From Klebsiella huaxiensis (lineage in GTDB: Bacteria; Pseudomonadota; Gammaproteobacteria; Enterobacterales; Enterobacteriaceae): a DNA stretch of 64,000 nucleotides. The notes under the pieces were generated by a model. It saw only the letters and a program-made list of their open reading frames with translations. It had not been told where the DNA came from and ran no database searches. Of this stretch, positions 15,626-26,177 are shown one piece after another. Location of the stretch: contig NZ_CP036175.1 of the NCBI RefSeq assembly GCF_003261575.2, forward strand, positions 5,890,001 through 5,954,000, in the 5' to 3' direction. Made by a program: the position numbers and the translations under genes. Numbering within the stretch: the first letter of the stretch is position 1; each line of letters begins with the position of its first letter.

Positions 15626-16409
15626 AGCTCGGCCAGCGGGGTTGCTCCTGCCAGATGGCAAGGTTCACCAGCAGCCCGGCAGGCACGTGCATATTGTTCA
15701 TGATGCCGAGCGTACCAGCATCCACCTGGGTGGCTCCGTAGTTCCACATAAAATAACCGATTCCCGACGCCGCCACGCCAAGAAAGACCAGAATGCCCCA
15801 CTGTAGCGACGTTTCCGGCATTTTCTGCACGTTACCCATCAGAGTCCAGGCAACTACCGCCACCAGAAACGCCCCGATATAGAACCAGGCGAAAGCGTTA
15901 TGCTGCGGCATCGGGCGCGTTTCCATCAGGCGCTTATAGCCCACCATGCCGATAGCAAAGCTGATGTTGGAGAGCTGTACCAGGATCAGACCGGTCCAGA
16001 AATGGTTGGTCACCTGGTCATAACGGATAATTCCCGCGCCGATCACTGCCAGCAATGCGCTGCAGGCGTAGCCCCAGCGCAGGCGACGTCGGCTCATCAG
16101 ATCGTAGATTAGAGTAATATAGAGCGGCGTCAGAACGGTAAACAGCAGGAGCTCAGAGACCGTCAAATAGAGGTAGGCGTGGAAGCTCAACATATACATG
16201 ATGCCAAGCTGCATCGCCCCCACCAGCATATACAAGCCAATAGTAGTCAGGCTTTGCCCACGCGTACGCAGGAAGGGTGAAAACACCAGCGCCGCCAGGC
16301 CAACGCGCGCCAGCACCGCGAAATAGCTATCGACATGACCCGCCAGATATTCGCCGTACAGGCTAAAGGAAAAGGCCCACAGAATGGTGGTGATAATCAG
16401 TAGCGCCAC
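15510..16409 (-). CDS. yigM: DMT-family transporter YigM (biotin transporter BioP)
   Basis: This inner-membrane protein of the drug/metabolite transporter superfamily has about ten membrane segments; the E. coli homologue imports biotin. At 299 residues it equals E. coli YigM. Recognisable segments are ILWAFSFSLYGEYLAGHVDSY, LTVSELLLFTVLTPLYITLIYD and GTLGIMNNMHVPAGLLVNL. The C-terminal 116 bp are antiparallel to the end of metR, so both proteins are coded on opposite strands there. Confidence 0.93.
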   Translation of the reverse strand: MALLIITTILWAFSFSLYGEYLAGHVDSYFAVLARVGLAALVFSPFLRTRGQSLTTIGLYMLVGAMQLGIMYMLSFHAYLYLTVSELLLFTVLTPLYITLIYDLMSRRRLRWGYACSALLAVIGAGIIRYDQVTNHFWTGLILVQLSNISFAIGMVGYKRLMETRPMPQHNAFAWFYIGAFLVAVVAWTLMGNVQKMPETSLQWGILVFLGVAASGIGYFMWNYGATQVDAGTLGIMNNMHVPAGLLVNLAIWQEQPRWPSFIVGALVILASLWVHRRWVAPHSAQTVSGRKRGSALSE

Positions 16410-16497
16410 AATGAATGTCTCGTAGATTAAAGAACACCCATTGTAGCGAAGAGGTTAGTTGACAACTGCTCAATTATAGAGCAACCGTCAATCTTTT

Positions 16498-17298
16498 TTA
16501 GTCGAGATACAGTTTACGCAGATAGTGCGGTACGGCGTCATCGGCGTTGCTGCCGATCACTTCCAGCTCCGGATGCAGGTCTTTCAGGCGCTGGTGCGCG
16601 TTGGCCATAATGCAGCCCTTGCCCGCCATCGATAGCATTTCCGCATCGTTCATGCCGTCGCCGAAGGCGATACACTCTTTCAGGCTATAGCCGAGCATTT
16701 TCGCCACCGCCTCCAGCGCATGCCCCTTCGACACGCCGCCCGCCATCACCTCCAGGCAGGTCACGGTAGAGAAACTCACGTTTACGCGGTCGCCCCAGCG
16801 CGCGTTGATCGCCTGCTCCAGCGGCAATAGCTGCTCATGCTTATCACAGGTGAAAAAGACCTTGCTGATCCCCTCAGGGTCCAGTTCGCCCGACTCATAC
16901 AGTTTGTAGTTGAACACCGCCTCTTTGAAGAAACGCATCTCTTCAGGACGATGACGGTTCATAAACCACTCATCCTCACGATAAACGTTGGTCACAATCG
17001 CCGGATCGTTACGCATCATCTCGAACAGATCGGTGGCGATATCGCGGTCGAGGTTATGGGCGAAGATCTGCTTCCCTTCGCTATCGTGCACCCGCGCGCC
17101 ATTAGAGGTGATCATGTAGGATTTAATGCCAAGATTATCGCGAATTTGCCCAACATCGATGTAATGACGGCCGGTCGCAAATACGAAGTTGATGCCGCGT
17201 GCGGTAAGCAGCTTCAGCGTCTCTTTGGCGTAAGGGGTTAAGCAGTGATCGGGGGAAAGCAGCGTGCCATCTAAGTCAGACGCAACAACCTGGTACAT
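16498..17298 (-). CDS. yigL: HAD-family sugar/pyridoxal phosphatase YigL
   Basis: YigL is a cytoplasmic Cof-type HAD hydrolase that dephosphorylates sugar phosphates and pyridoxal phosphate. Motif I (SDLDGTLLSPD), motif II (ATGR) and the C-terminal metal motif (AFGDGMNDAEML) are all present. From ATG 17298 (MYQVVASDLDG) it has 266 residues, the E. coli length; an earlier in-frame ATG at 17376 would overlap pldB. It lies 43 nt after pldB on the same strand. In enterics this pldB-yigL message is stabilised by the small RNA SgrS during sugar-phosphate stress. Confidence 0.95.
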   Translation of the reverse strand: MYQVVASDLDGTLLSPDHCLTPYAKETLKLLTARGINFVFATGRHYIDVGQIRDNLGIKSYMITSNGARVHDSEGKQIFAHNLDRDIATDLFEMMRNDPAIVTNVYREDEWFMNRHRPEEMRFFKEAVFNYKLYESGELDPEGISKVFFTCDKHEQLLPLEQAINARWGDRVNVSFSTVTCLEVMAGGVSKGHALEAVAKMLGYSLKECIAFGDGMNDAEMLSMAGKGCIMANAHQRLKDLHPELEVIGSNADDAVPHYLRKLYLD

Positions 17299-17341
17299 AA
17301 AAATTTTAACCTCTAAGCAGGGCGACGAGCGTTTCGCCGGA

Positions 17342-18334
17342 TTAATTGTGTCGACCAAAAAAATCGACGATAGCATTCAGCGCGACCGAGCGCATGGCGT
17401 CCTTTTCAAAAAGGATCTCATGGTATGCCCCTTCTATGACAAACGGCTTATTCCCCTCACAAGGGTGACCGCCAGAAGCGCGAAGTTCACAGTAGCGATC
17501 GTGCATACGGTTATCGACCACCCGCTCTTCTTCCGCCTGGAGCAATAACGTTGGCGTGACGTCTTTTTCCGCGCCAGCCAGCACCTCTTCACCCGCAAGG
17601 ATACCCTCGCGTACCCAGTGAAACGTTGGGCCGCCGACCCGCAGCTGTGGTTCATCAGCGTAAAAACGCAAATTGCGACGATAACGCTGACGGCTGTGCG
17701 TCAGTACGTTGACCGCAAAAGGCAACGCCCGCCAGCGGCCAGTTCCAAGGGCGTACTCTTCACGAATGCGCTGATGGCCCTCAGCCCAATCGAGAATATG
17801 ACGCACCATCCAGTCAGGCAGGCGCATGACAATGCCGAACATCGGCGCACAGAGCACTATTGCGTCGCAATGCTGGCGGTGGCGCTGCAAAAAAAGCGTC
17901 GCGATTGCACCGCCCATTGAGTGGGCCAGTATAAACCGTTTTCGCCAGTGCCCGGGCACCACTTCCTGCTGCCAGAAAGCGGCAAGATCGTCGACGTAAT
18001 CGCTGAAATTAACAACGTGACCACGGTGGGTATCGGAAAGCATTCGCCCGGAGCGCCCCTGACCGCGATGATCGATAATCATCACATCAAAGCCGCTATG
18101 GAAAAGATCGTAAGCCAGTTCGGCGTACTTCACGTAGCTTTCAATGCGACCCGGACAGATAACAATCACCCGGTCGTTACTTTTGGCGCAGAAGCGAACA
18201 AAGCGTACCGGAACATTATCCACGCCCGTAAATTCCGCTTCTTCTCGCTGACGCCAGAAATCGGTCAACGGCCCCATGGTAAAGGCCGCAAACGCGTTTT
18301 CTCGTGTTTCCCAGTCCTTTTGCTGCAAAAACAT
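17342..18334 (-). CDS. pldB: Lysophospholipase L2 PldB
   Basis: PldB is a membrane-associated alpha/beta hydrolase that cleaves lysophospholipids. The nucleophile elbow AHSMGGA, an early oxyanion region (VIVICPGRIESYVKY), the IIDHRGQGRSGR block and the C-terminal acid/His region (PTLLLQAEEERVVDNRMHD ... GAYHEILFEKD) are visible. It has 330 residues; E. coli PldB has 340, with the difference at the C-terminal tail. It is upstream of yigL and divergent from rhtB. Confidence 0.94.
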   Translation of the reverse strand: MFLQQKDWETRENAFAAFTMGPLTDFWRQREEAEFTGVDNVPVRFVRFCAKSNDRVIVICPGRIESYVKYAELAYDLFHSGFDVMIIDHRGQGRSGRMLSDTHRGHVVNFSDYVDDLAAFWQQEVVPGHWRKRFILAHSMGGAIATLFLQRHRQHCDAIVLCAPMFGIVMRLPDWMVRHILDWAEGHQRIREEYALGTGRWRALPFAVNVLTHSRQRYRRNLRFYADEPQLRVGGPTFHWVREGILAGEEVLAGAEKDVTPTLLLQAEEERVVDNRMHDRYCELRASGGHPCEGNKPFVIEGAYHEILFEKDAMRSVALNAIVDFFGRHN

Positions 18335-18443
18335 CGGGCTTACACCCCTGATAACCGCTGAAAATCGTTTTTTTGCCGTGCATCACACAATGCTTACACA
18401 ACAGCGTATTGTGGCATAAAAACAGACAATCAGGGAGTTTCTC

Positions 18444-19064
18444 ATGACGTTCGAGTGGTGGTTTGCCTATTTGCTGACATCAATTATTCTCAGCCTGTCA
18501 CCAGGTTCCGGGGCGATAAATACGATGACCACCTCAATCAACCACGGCTATCGCGGTGCCGCAGCTTCAATCGCCGGATTACAGGCCGGGCTGGGCATTC
18601 ATATCGTGCTGGTCGGCGTCGGTCTGGGCACCCTGTTTTCCCGCTCTTTGCTGGCATTTGAAATCCTCAAATGGGCGGGCGCCGCCTATCTTATCTGGCT
18701 CGGGATTCAGCAATGGCGGGCCGCGGGTTCAATCGATCTCAATACTCTGGCGAAAGCGCAAACTCGCGGAAAGCTCTTTAAACGCGCGGTGTTTGTTAAC
18801 CTGACCAACCCGAAAAGCATCGTGTTTCTTGCCGCCCTATTCCCGCAGTTTATCGTGCCCAATCAGCCTCAGGTAATGCAGTACTTCGTGCTCGGCGTCA
18901 CCACCATCGTGGTCGATATTATTGTGATGATTGGCTATGCCACGCTGGCGCGGCGCATCGCCGGATGGATTAAGGGACCGAAACAGATGAAGGCGCTGAA
19001 CAAGGTATTTGGCTCGCTGTTTATGCTGGTCGGTGCACTGCTGGCTTCCGCCCGTCACGCCTGA
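18444..19064 (+). CDS. rhtB: Homoserine/homoserine lactone exporter RhtB
   Basis: This LysE/RhtB-family inner-membrane exporter has about six membrane segments and sends out homoserine, its lactone and threonine. It has 206 residues, as in E. coli, with the family signature LSLSPGSGAINTMTTSINHGYRG near the N-terminus and NLTNPKSIVFLAALFPQF in the second half. AGGGAG precedes the ATG. It is divergent from pldB. In E. coli it neighbours rhtC; here an Rpn nuclease gene lies between. Confidence 0.96.
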   Translation: MTFEWWFAYLLTSIILSLSPGSGAINTMTTSINHGYRGAAASIAGLQAGLGIHIVLVGVGLGTLFSRSLLAFEILKWAGAAYLIWLGIQQWRAAGSIDLNTLAKAQTRGKLFKRAVFVNLTNPKSIVFLAALFPQFIVPNQPQVMQYFVLGVTTIVVDIIVMIGYATLARRIAGWIKGPKQMKALNKVFGSLFMLVGALLASARHA

Positions 19065-19130
19065 TGAATGGAATCACGCTCGCAATTTGAGGTTCACCTT
19101 GTGGATGCAGCAACACCGCCGCTCGAGGGC

Positions 19131-19164
19131 GTACGCAAAGAGATAAGATAATTCTTTTGCGTAC
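19131..19164. repeat. Inverted repeat between rhtB and rpn
   Basis: GTACGCAAA (19131-19139) and TTTGCGTAC (19156-19164) form a perfect 9-bp stem around an A/T-rich 16-nt loop. It may be the rhtB terminator or a footprint of the event that placed the Rpn gene here. Nothing else is evident in the 162-bp gap. Confidence 0.5.
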
Positions 19165-19226
19165 TGTCGACTCCGCAGCGCCAATGCCAGAATGCCGCCA
19201 GATGCTCTTATTCATGGACGAAAACA

Positions 19227-20147
19227 ATGGCGGAAGCGGCAACTCCACATGATGCGGTATTCAGAACCTTTCTCTCCCGCGTAGAAACCGCGCGGGACTT
19301 TATTGAGATCCACCTGCCGCCCTCGTTAATTCAGATTTGCAAACTGGATACGCTACGCCTGGAATCAGGGAGCTTTATTGAAGACGACCTGCGGCCTTAT
19401 TACAGCGATATACTCTATTCACTGGAGACCACCAGCGGTCAGGGCTACGTGCATGTTCTGATCGAACACCAAAGCTCGCCCGATAAACTGATGGCGTTTC
19501 GCTTGATGCGTTACGCCATCGCCGCCATGCAGAGGCATCTCGAGAATGGGCACAAGACACTGCCGCTGGTGATCCCGATACTCTTTTATCAGGGGCAGCG
19601 AAGCCCCTACCCCTGGCCCCTGAATTGGCTGGAAAGCTTTGCCGATCCGGATACTGCGCGTCAGCTTTACGCCAATGCCTTTCCGTTGGTGGATATCACC
19701 GTTATCCCCGACGACGAAATCATGCAGCACCGCAGCATGGCAGCCCTGACGCTGGTGCAAAAGCATATTCGCCAGCGCGAGATGGCTGAGCTTTTGGACA
19801 GGCTCACCAGCCTGTTGATGCTCGAACAGATGAGCAGACAACAAGTTACCGTACTGATAAAATATATGACCCAGGCGGGAGAAGAGCAGGACGTTCGGCC
19901 GCTATTATATGAGCTGGCACAGCGGGTGCCGCAGCATGGAGAAGTACTGATGACTCTGGCAGAAAAGTGGCTCGAGGAAGGTATGCAGAAGGGCATAAAG
20001 GAAGGCATGAAGGAAGGCATAAAAAACGGCAAACGCGCCGCCTTTATGGAGGTCGCAAAAGCAATGCTCAACCGGGGCATTGATGCTACTGCGGTTATGG
20101 AAATGACCGGCCTCACACCTGACGATTTGCAGCAACTCCGTCACTAA
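19227..20147 (+). CDS. Rpn-family recombination-promoting nuclease/putative transposase
   Basis: Rpn proteins are PD-(D/E)xK DNA endonucleases that raise RecA-independent recombination; some have been linked to phage defence. The core is visible: DAVFRTFLS at the N-terminus, D61 in YSDILYS, then E80-x-Q82 in VLIEHQSSPDKLMAFRLMRYA. Residues about 250-263 hold GM/GI-KEG repeats (GMQKGIKEGMKEGIKNGK) from a short repeated DNA unit, followed by a small C-terminal domain ending MTGLTPDDLQQLRH. An internal ATG at 19950 with GGAG 8 nt upstream could give a separate 65-residue C-terminal protein. It is an insertion relative to E. coli gene order (rhtB-rhtC). Confidence 0.93.
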   Translation: MAEAATPHDAVFRTFLSRVETARDFIEIHLPPSLIQICKLDTLRLESGSFIEDDLRPYYSDILYSLETTSGQGYVHVLIEHQSSPDKLMAFRLMRYAIAAMQRHLENGHKTLPLVIPILFYQGQRSPYPWPLNWLESFADPDTARQLYANAFPLVDITVIPDDEIMQHRSMAALTLVQKHIRQREMAELLDRLTSLLMLEQMSRQQVTVLIKYMTQAGEEQDVRPLLYELAQRVPQHGEVLMTLAEKWLEEGMQKGIKEGMKEGIKNGKRAAFMEVAKAMLNRGIDATAVMEMTGLTPDDLQQLRH

Positions 20148-20154
20148 AATCTAA

Positions 20155-20177
20155 CCCACCCGAAAACCCAGGGTGGG
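20155..20177 (-). terminator. Terminator between rpn and rhtC
   Basis: CCCACCC, a 9-nt loop and GGGTGGG form a 7-bp stem between the convergent stops. On the minus strand the tail TTAGATTTT follows the stem, so it fits rhtC termination best; it may serve both genes. Confidence 0.6.
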
Positions 20178-20188
20178 CTGCAGGATAC

Positions 20189-20809
20189 TTAGCGCGAAAT
20201 AATCAAATGAATACCAAAACCGGCGAATAGCGTACCGGCAACGCCGTCGATCCACTTCGCCATCCGCTGATAACCGCGGCGCATACCCGGAAGAGCAAAC
20301 AGGCTGGCGACCACCGTAAACCAGGCCAGCGTCTCCAGCACGATCAGCAGGAAAATGCCCCAGCGCGCGCTGGCGGTAACGTCGTCGCCAACAAACAGCG
20401 AGAACACAGAACCGAAGTAAATAATCGCTTTCGGGTTCGCCAGGTTGGTGAGTAGCCCCTTCAGGAAACTGCGACCACTACGCGCCAGCTCAACCTGTGG
20501 CTCCGCCGCCGCTACGTCGCTTTTCTTCAGCGCGCCGCGCAGCATTTGAAAGCCCATCCAGCATAGATACAGCCCGCCGCCGACCATGATAATGGTGTGC
20601 AGCCAGGCCATTTTCTCGATAATCAGGTTCAGGCCGAGCAGCGCCACGCCCGCCCACACCATCACGCCGCAGGTGATCCCCAGGACGCCCATCATCGCCT
20701 CTTTGCGGGAGCGGCTAACGGCGGTCTGTGAGACAAAGAAAAAGTCCGGGCCAGGACTCATCAGCGCAATGATATGCACCAGCGCCACGGTGAAGAAGAG
20801 CGTCAACAT
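20189..20809 (-). CDS. rhtC: Threonine exporter RhtC
   Basis: This second LysE/RhtB-family exporter confers threonine resistance in E. coli. It has 206 residues and about six membrane segments, with the signature LMSPGPDFFFVSQTAVSRSRKEAM near the N-terminus and NLANPKAIIYFGSVFSLF in the second half. It lies 61 nt downstream of recQ on the same strand. Confidence 0.95.
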   Translation of the reverse strand: MLTLFFTVALVHIIALMSPGPDFFFVSQTAVSRSRKEAMMGVLGITCGVMVWAGVALLGLNLIIEKMAWLHTIIMVGGGLYLCWMGFQMLRGALKKSDVAAAEPQVELARSGRSFLKGLLTNLANPKAIIYFGSVFSLFVGDDVTASARWGIFLLIVLETLAWFTVVASLFALPGMRRGYQRMAKWIDGVAGTLFAGFGIHLIISR

Positions 20810-20870
20810 GATTAACTCGCAGGAAAATAGTAAGGACGAAAACTATATTTGCACTTTTTCGGCTGGCTGA

Positions 20871-22697
<1,827 letters not shown>

Positions 22698-22724
22698 GTT
22701 GACCCCATATGCCTGAAAAGAAAA

Positions 22725-22746
22725 CAGGCGCTATTTTCAGCGCCTG
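22725..22746 (-). terminator. pldA terminator
   Basis: On the minus strand CAGGCGC, an 8-nt loop and GCGCCTG are followed by TTTTCTTTTC. It is 18 bp past the pldA stop and just before recQ, a standard intrinsic terminator. Confidence 0.8.
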
Positions 22747-22764
22747 AGAGCCAGAGTGCAACGA

Positions 22765-23637
22765 TTAAAACAGATCGTTGAGCATCAGCCCGACGCCGAC
22801 GCGGGTCTGGTTAAAGTTATAATCGATGAGCGACTCGCCATAACCGCTATAGACCTGAGTATAGACGCGCACATGTTTGGTGACCGGATAGCTCACCCCA
22901 AGCTCAGCTCCGCCGTAGCCGGTATTCCAGTTATATTGCCCCTGAGCGCTGAGAATCGCCTCGCCCAGTTGATAACCCACTTTCAGGCGGTAATAGCCCA
23001 TATATTTGGTGATATCCGGGTTATCGTTGGTGCTGCCAATCACGTACCAGGGCTTCACTTCCACCAGCCAGTTGCCATTTTGCGCCATCAGCCGGGTATA
23101 AAGACGGTTCCAGCTGCGGGACGTGGGATCGGAACGGCCGTTAGAGTCGTGGTTATAGCCCATCTCAACGTCACGCAGCGTCCAGCCAGCAAACGAATAG
23201 TCGGTCGCAAAACCGAGAAACAGCTGCGGCTCATAGTTGGTTTCGCGAAACGGCGCGGACTCTTTACTGTTGGAGAGCTGCCACCAGGATTTTTGCGTAT
23301 AAGAAGCGCCCAGCAGCGAATTATCGCCAAGGATCCCCCGCCACAGGGGAAACGCCAGGCTAAGCTGGAATTTCACCTCATCCTTACGTGCATTCTCGGC
23401 CCAGTCGTAGCTGCGAATTGCTTCTTTATTGAGATCGCTGGTCCACGTATAGAGCAGATAGTTGCTCTCATAGGGATACAGCAGGAACGGATTATCATGG
23501 TCCTGTAACAGGTTGGCAATAATGCTCCCGCGAACGGCCGGAGTGTCGTGAACCTGTTTATTTACAGGCGCGTCCTGCGCCAGAACGCCAGCCGGAAGCG
23601 CAGCAAGCGCCAGCAGGCAGGCCAAAGAGATACGCAT
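22765..23637 (-). CDS. pldA: Outer membrane phospholipase A PldA
   Basis: OMPLA is a twelve-strand beta-barrel that becomes active as a Ca2+-dependent dimer when lipid asymmetry is lost. From ATG 23637 the protein has 290 residues (289 in E. coli). It begins with a signal peptide (RISLACLLALAALPAGVLA, cleavage before QDAP). The catalytic segment YNHDSNGRSDPTSRSWNR supplies His and Ser of the His-Ser-Asn site. The last residue is Phe (VGLMLNDLF), as expected for outer-membrane barrel assembly. An in-frame ATG 17 codons upstream would spoil the signal peptide and was not used. Confidence 0.96.
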   Translation of the reverse strand: MRISLACLLALAALPAGVLAQDAPVNKQVHDTPAVRGSIIANLLQDHDNPFLLYPYESNYLLYTWTSDLNKEAIRSYDWAENARKDEVKFQLSLAFPLWRGILGDNSLLGASYTQKSWWQLSNSKESAPFRETNYEPQLFLGFATDYSFAGWTLRDVEMGYNHDSNGRSDPTSRSWNRLYTRLMAQNGNWLVEVKPWYVIGSTNDNPDITKYMGYYRLKVGYQLGEAILSAQGQYNWNTGYGGAELGVSYPVTKHVRVYTQVYSGYGESLIDYNFNQTRVGVGLMLNDLF

Positions 23638-23791
23638 TACTGTTCTCCTGGATGGATAATTATTATTTCTGTTTAACCCAGCCAGCATTCTACCTATTTA
23701 TGCGTCTTCTGACCTGTTATCCGTTCTTAAAGTAGAAATCAATATTTTAGAAGCATAAAATCAACATTTCATTAACCAATGGAATGTTGCC

Positions 23792-24256
23792 ATGTCTGAG
23801 CTTACCGCCGCCGCCGCCCTTAAGCTGGTGGGAGAAATCTTTGTTTATCATATGCCTTATAACCGTGCCTTAGGGCTGGAGCTGGAGCGCTACGAAAAAG
23901 AGTTTGCTCAGATCAGCTTTAAAAACCAGCCGATGATGGTTGGCAACTGGGCGCAAAGCATTTTACACGGCGGCGTTATCGCCTCCGCGCTGGACGTTGC
24001 CGCGGGGCTGGTCTGTGTGGGTAGTACGCTGACTCGTCATGACACCATCAATGAAGAAGAGCTGCGCCAGCGCCTGTCGCGAATGGGGACCATCGATCTG
24101 CGCGTTGATTATTTGCGCCCGGGCCGCGGGGAACGCTTCACCGCCACCAGCAGCCTGCTGCGCGCCGGTAACAAGGTCGCAGTGGCCCGCGTCGAGCTAC
24201 ATAACGAAGAGCAGGTTTATATCGCCAGCGCCACGGCGACGTATATGGTGGGTTGA
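23792..24256 (+). CDS. yigI: Hotdog-fold thioesterase YigI
   Basis: This is a 154-residue PaaI-type acyl-CoA thioesterase, close in length to E. coli YigI (155). It shows the hotdog helix and strand pattern with WAQSILHGGVIASALDVAAGLV, where the HGG segment and acidic residues form the usual active site, and RVDYLRPGRGERFTATSSLLRAGNKVAVARVELHNEE. The E. coli homologue acts on medium- and long-chain acyl-CoAs. It is followed 49 nt later by rarD. Confidence 0.92.
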   Translation: MSELTAAAALKLVGEIFVYHMPYNRALGLELERYEKEFAQISFKNQPMMVGNWAQSILHGGVIASALDVAAGLVCVGSTLTRHDTINEEELRQRLSRMGTIDLRVDYLRPGRGERFTATSSLLRAGNKVAVARVELHNEEQVYIASATATYMVG

Positions 24257-24305
24257 TTGCCATAAATCGAGTAACATCACTCTCTTTGGCAATGGATTTG
24301 TACCG

Positions 24306-25199
24306 ATGGATGCTAAACAAACGCGGGTAGGGGTTCTGCTGGCCCTGGCCGCCTATTTTATCTGGGGTATCGCGCCCGCGTACTTCAAGCTTATCTACTA
24401 TGTTCCCGCCGATGAAATTCTGACTCACCGCGTGATCTGGTCCTTCTTCTTTATGGTGGCGCTGGTCAGCGTCAGCCGTCAGTGGCCGCAGGTTAAAAGA
24501 CTGCTAAAAACGCCGAAAAAGGTGTTCCTGCTGGCGCTGTCTGCCGTGCTGGTAGGCGGCAACTGGCTGCTGTTTATCTGGGCGGTAAATAACCACCATA
24601 TGCTGGAAGCCAGCCTGGGGTATTTTATTAACCCACTGGTGAATATTCTATTAGGGATGATCTTCCTCGGGGAGCGCTTTCGCCGGATGCAGTGGCTGGC
24701 GGTAATGCTGGCGGCCTGCGGCGTTCTGGTGCAGCTGTGGACCTTCGGCTCGCTACCGATCATCGCGCTGGGCCTGGCGTTCAGCTTTGCGTTCTACGGC
24801 CTGCTGCGTAAAAAGATCGCCGTCGATGCGCAAACCGGCATGCTGTTTGAAACCTTGTGGCTGCTGCCGGTCGCCGCGATTTATCTGTTCGGCATCGCTG
24901 ATAGCCCGACCAGCCATATGGGTCAGAACCCATGGTCGCTGAACCTGCTGCTGATGGCAGCGGGCGTGGTGACCACCATCCCGCTGCTGTGCTTTACCGG
25001 CGCGGCAACACGTCTGCGCCTCTCCACGCTGGGCTTTTTCCAGTATATCGGCCCAACGCTGATGTTCCTACTGGCGGTGACGTTCTACGGCGAAGTGCCG
25101 GGCGCAGATAAGATGGTAACCTTCGCCTTTATCTGGGTGGCGCTGGCGATTTTCGTGATGGATGCAATTTACACCATACGCAGAACGCGCAGGGCATAA
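24306..25199 (+). CDS. rarD: EamA-family permease RarD
   Basis: RarD is a drug/metabolite transporter superfamily inner-membrane protein with ten predicted membrane segments, named for chloramphenicol sensitivity in Pseudomonas; the substrate is not known. The start ATG 24306 gives MDAKQTRVGVLLALAAYFIWG and 297 residues (296 in E. coli). A much longer in-frame extension back to 24039 would run through yigI and is spurious. It ends one base before a bidirectional terminator shared with corA. Confidence 0.93.
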   Translation: MDAKQTRVGVLLALAAYFIWGIAPAYFKLIYYVPADEILTHRVIWSFFFMVALVSVSRQWPQVKRLLKTPKKVFLLALSAVLVGGNWLLFIWAVNNHHMLEASLGYFINPLVNILLGMIFLGERFRRMQWLAVMLAACGVLVQLWTFGSLPIIALGLAFSFAFYGLLRKKIAVDAQTGMLFETLWLLPVAAIYLFGIADSPTSHMGQNPWSLNLLLMAAGVVTTIPLLCFTGAATRLRLSTLGFFQYIGPTLMFLLAVTFYGEVPGADKMVTFAFIWVALAIFVMDAIYTIRRTRRA

Positions 25200-25200
25200 C

Positions 25201-25228
25201 AAAAAAAGGAGCCGAAGCTCCTTTTTTT
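25201..25228. terminator. Bidirectional terminator of rarD and corA
   Basis: Seven A residues, GGAGC, a CGAA loop, GCTCC and seven T residues form a 12-bp perfect stem with a U-tract on both strands. The right arm overlaps the corA stop codon (25227-25229). Confidence 0.95.
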
Positions 25229-26177
25229 ACAGCCAGTTTTTACGCTTAAAGTACAGATACGGAGCCAGACCGGCGAGCATCATAAAGACAATCGCGCCGG
25301 GATAGCCGAAGCTCCAGTGCAGCTCGGGCATAAATTCGAAGTTCATCCCATAGCTGGAAGCCACCAGCGTCGGCGGCAGAAAGACCACGGAAACCACCGA
25401 GAAGATCTTGATGATGCGGTTCTGCTCGATGTTGATAAAACCCATCGCCGCCTGCATCAGGAAGTTAACTTTCTGGAACAGTGATTCGTTGTGCGGCAGC
25501 AGGGATTCGATATCGCGTAGGATCTCACGCGCCTGCTCCAACTGGCCCGCCGGTAAACGCGCCTTACGCACGAGGAAGTTGAGCGCGCGCTGGGTATCCA
25601 TCAGACACAGGCGAACTTTCCAGCCGATATCTTCCTGCTCAGCGAGGGTAGAGAGCGCCTCATCGTAATCATCGCCCTGACGGCCTTCCATAATCACCCG
25701 GCTGAGTTTTTCCAGGTCGCTGTAGATGTTTTCAATTTCATCCGCCAGCTGTTCGATTTTGGTTTCGAACAGGTCAAGCAGCAGCTCGTAGGCATTACCA
25801 TCAACCATCGACTGGTTGCGAACGCGCATACGATACAGGCGAAAAGCGGGCAGCTCCCGCTCGCGCAGGGTGAACAGACGCCCTTCGCGGATAGTAAACG
25901 CCACGGTCGAGTTACCGGCGTGATCCTCTGCATCTTCAAAAAAGAAAAATGAGTGGATGTGTAAACCGTCTTCATCTTCAAAGAAACGTGCTGACGCTTC
26001 GATGTCTTCCAGTTCCGGGCGCGTTGCCAGGTTCTGGCCCAATTCCGTTTGCACGCGGCTTCGTTCTTCATCGTCAGGCTCGACCAGATCGACCCACACC
26101 GAACTGGCGAGGTGCTTGATCTCATCGGCTTCCAGACGCGTTAAACGATTATTTTCCAGTTGAAATGCGCTCAGCAT
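25227..26177 (-). CDS. corA: Magnesium/cobalt channel CorA
   Basis: CorA is the main constitutive Mg2+ uptake channel, a homopentamer with a large cytoplasmic N-terminal domain and two C-terminal membrane helices. The selectivity motif YGMN follows the first helix (FSVVSVVFLPPTLVASSYGMNFEF) and the protein ends YLYFKRKNWL. From ATG 26177 (MLSAFQLENNRL, GGGAG upstream) it has 316 residues, as in E. coli; an in-frame start 16 codons earlier is less likely. A structured leader lies upstream. Confidence 0.97.
   Translation of the reverse strand: MLSAFQLENNRLTRLEADEIKHLASSVWVDLVEPDDEERSRVQTELGQNLATRPELEDIEASARFFEDEDGLHIHSFFFFEDAEDHAGNSTVAFTIREGRLFTLRERELPAFRLYRMRVRNQSMVDGNAYELLLDLFETKIEQLADEIENIYSDLEKLSRVIMEGRQGDDYDEALSTLAEQEDIGWKVRLCLMDTQRALNFLVRKARLPAGQLEQAREILRDIESLLPHNESLFQKVNFLMQAAMGFINIEQNRIIKIFSVVSVVFLPPTLVASSYGMNFEFMPELHWSFGYPGAIVFMMLAGLAPYLYFKRKNWL

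Noticed and set aside
24039..24305. Long N-terminal extension of RarD
   Set aside because: It is the yigI gene read in another frame; ATG 24306 gives the family length.
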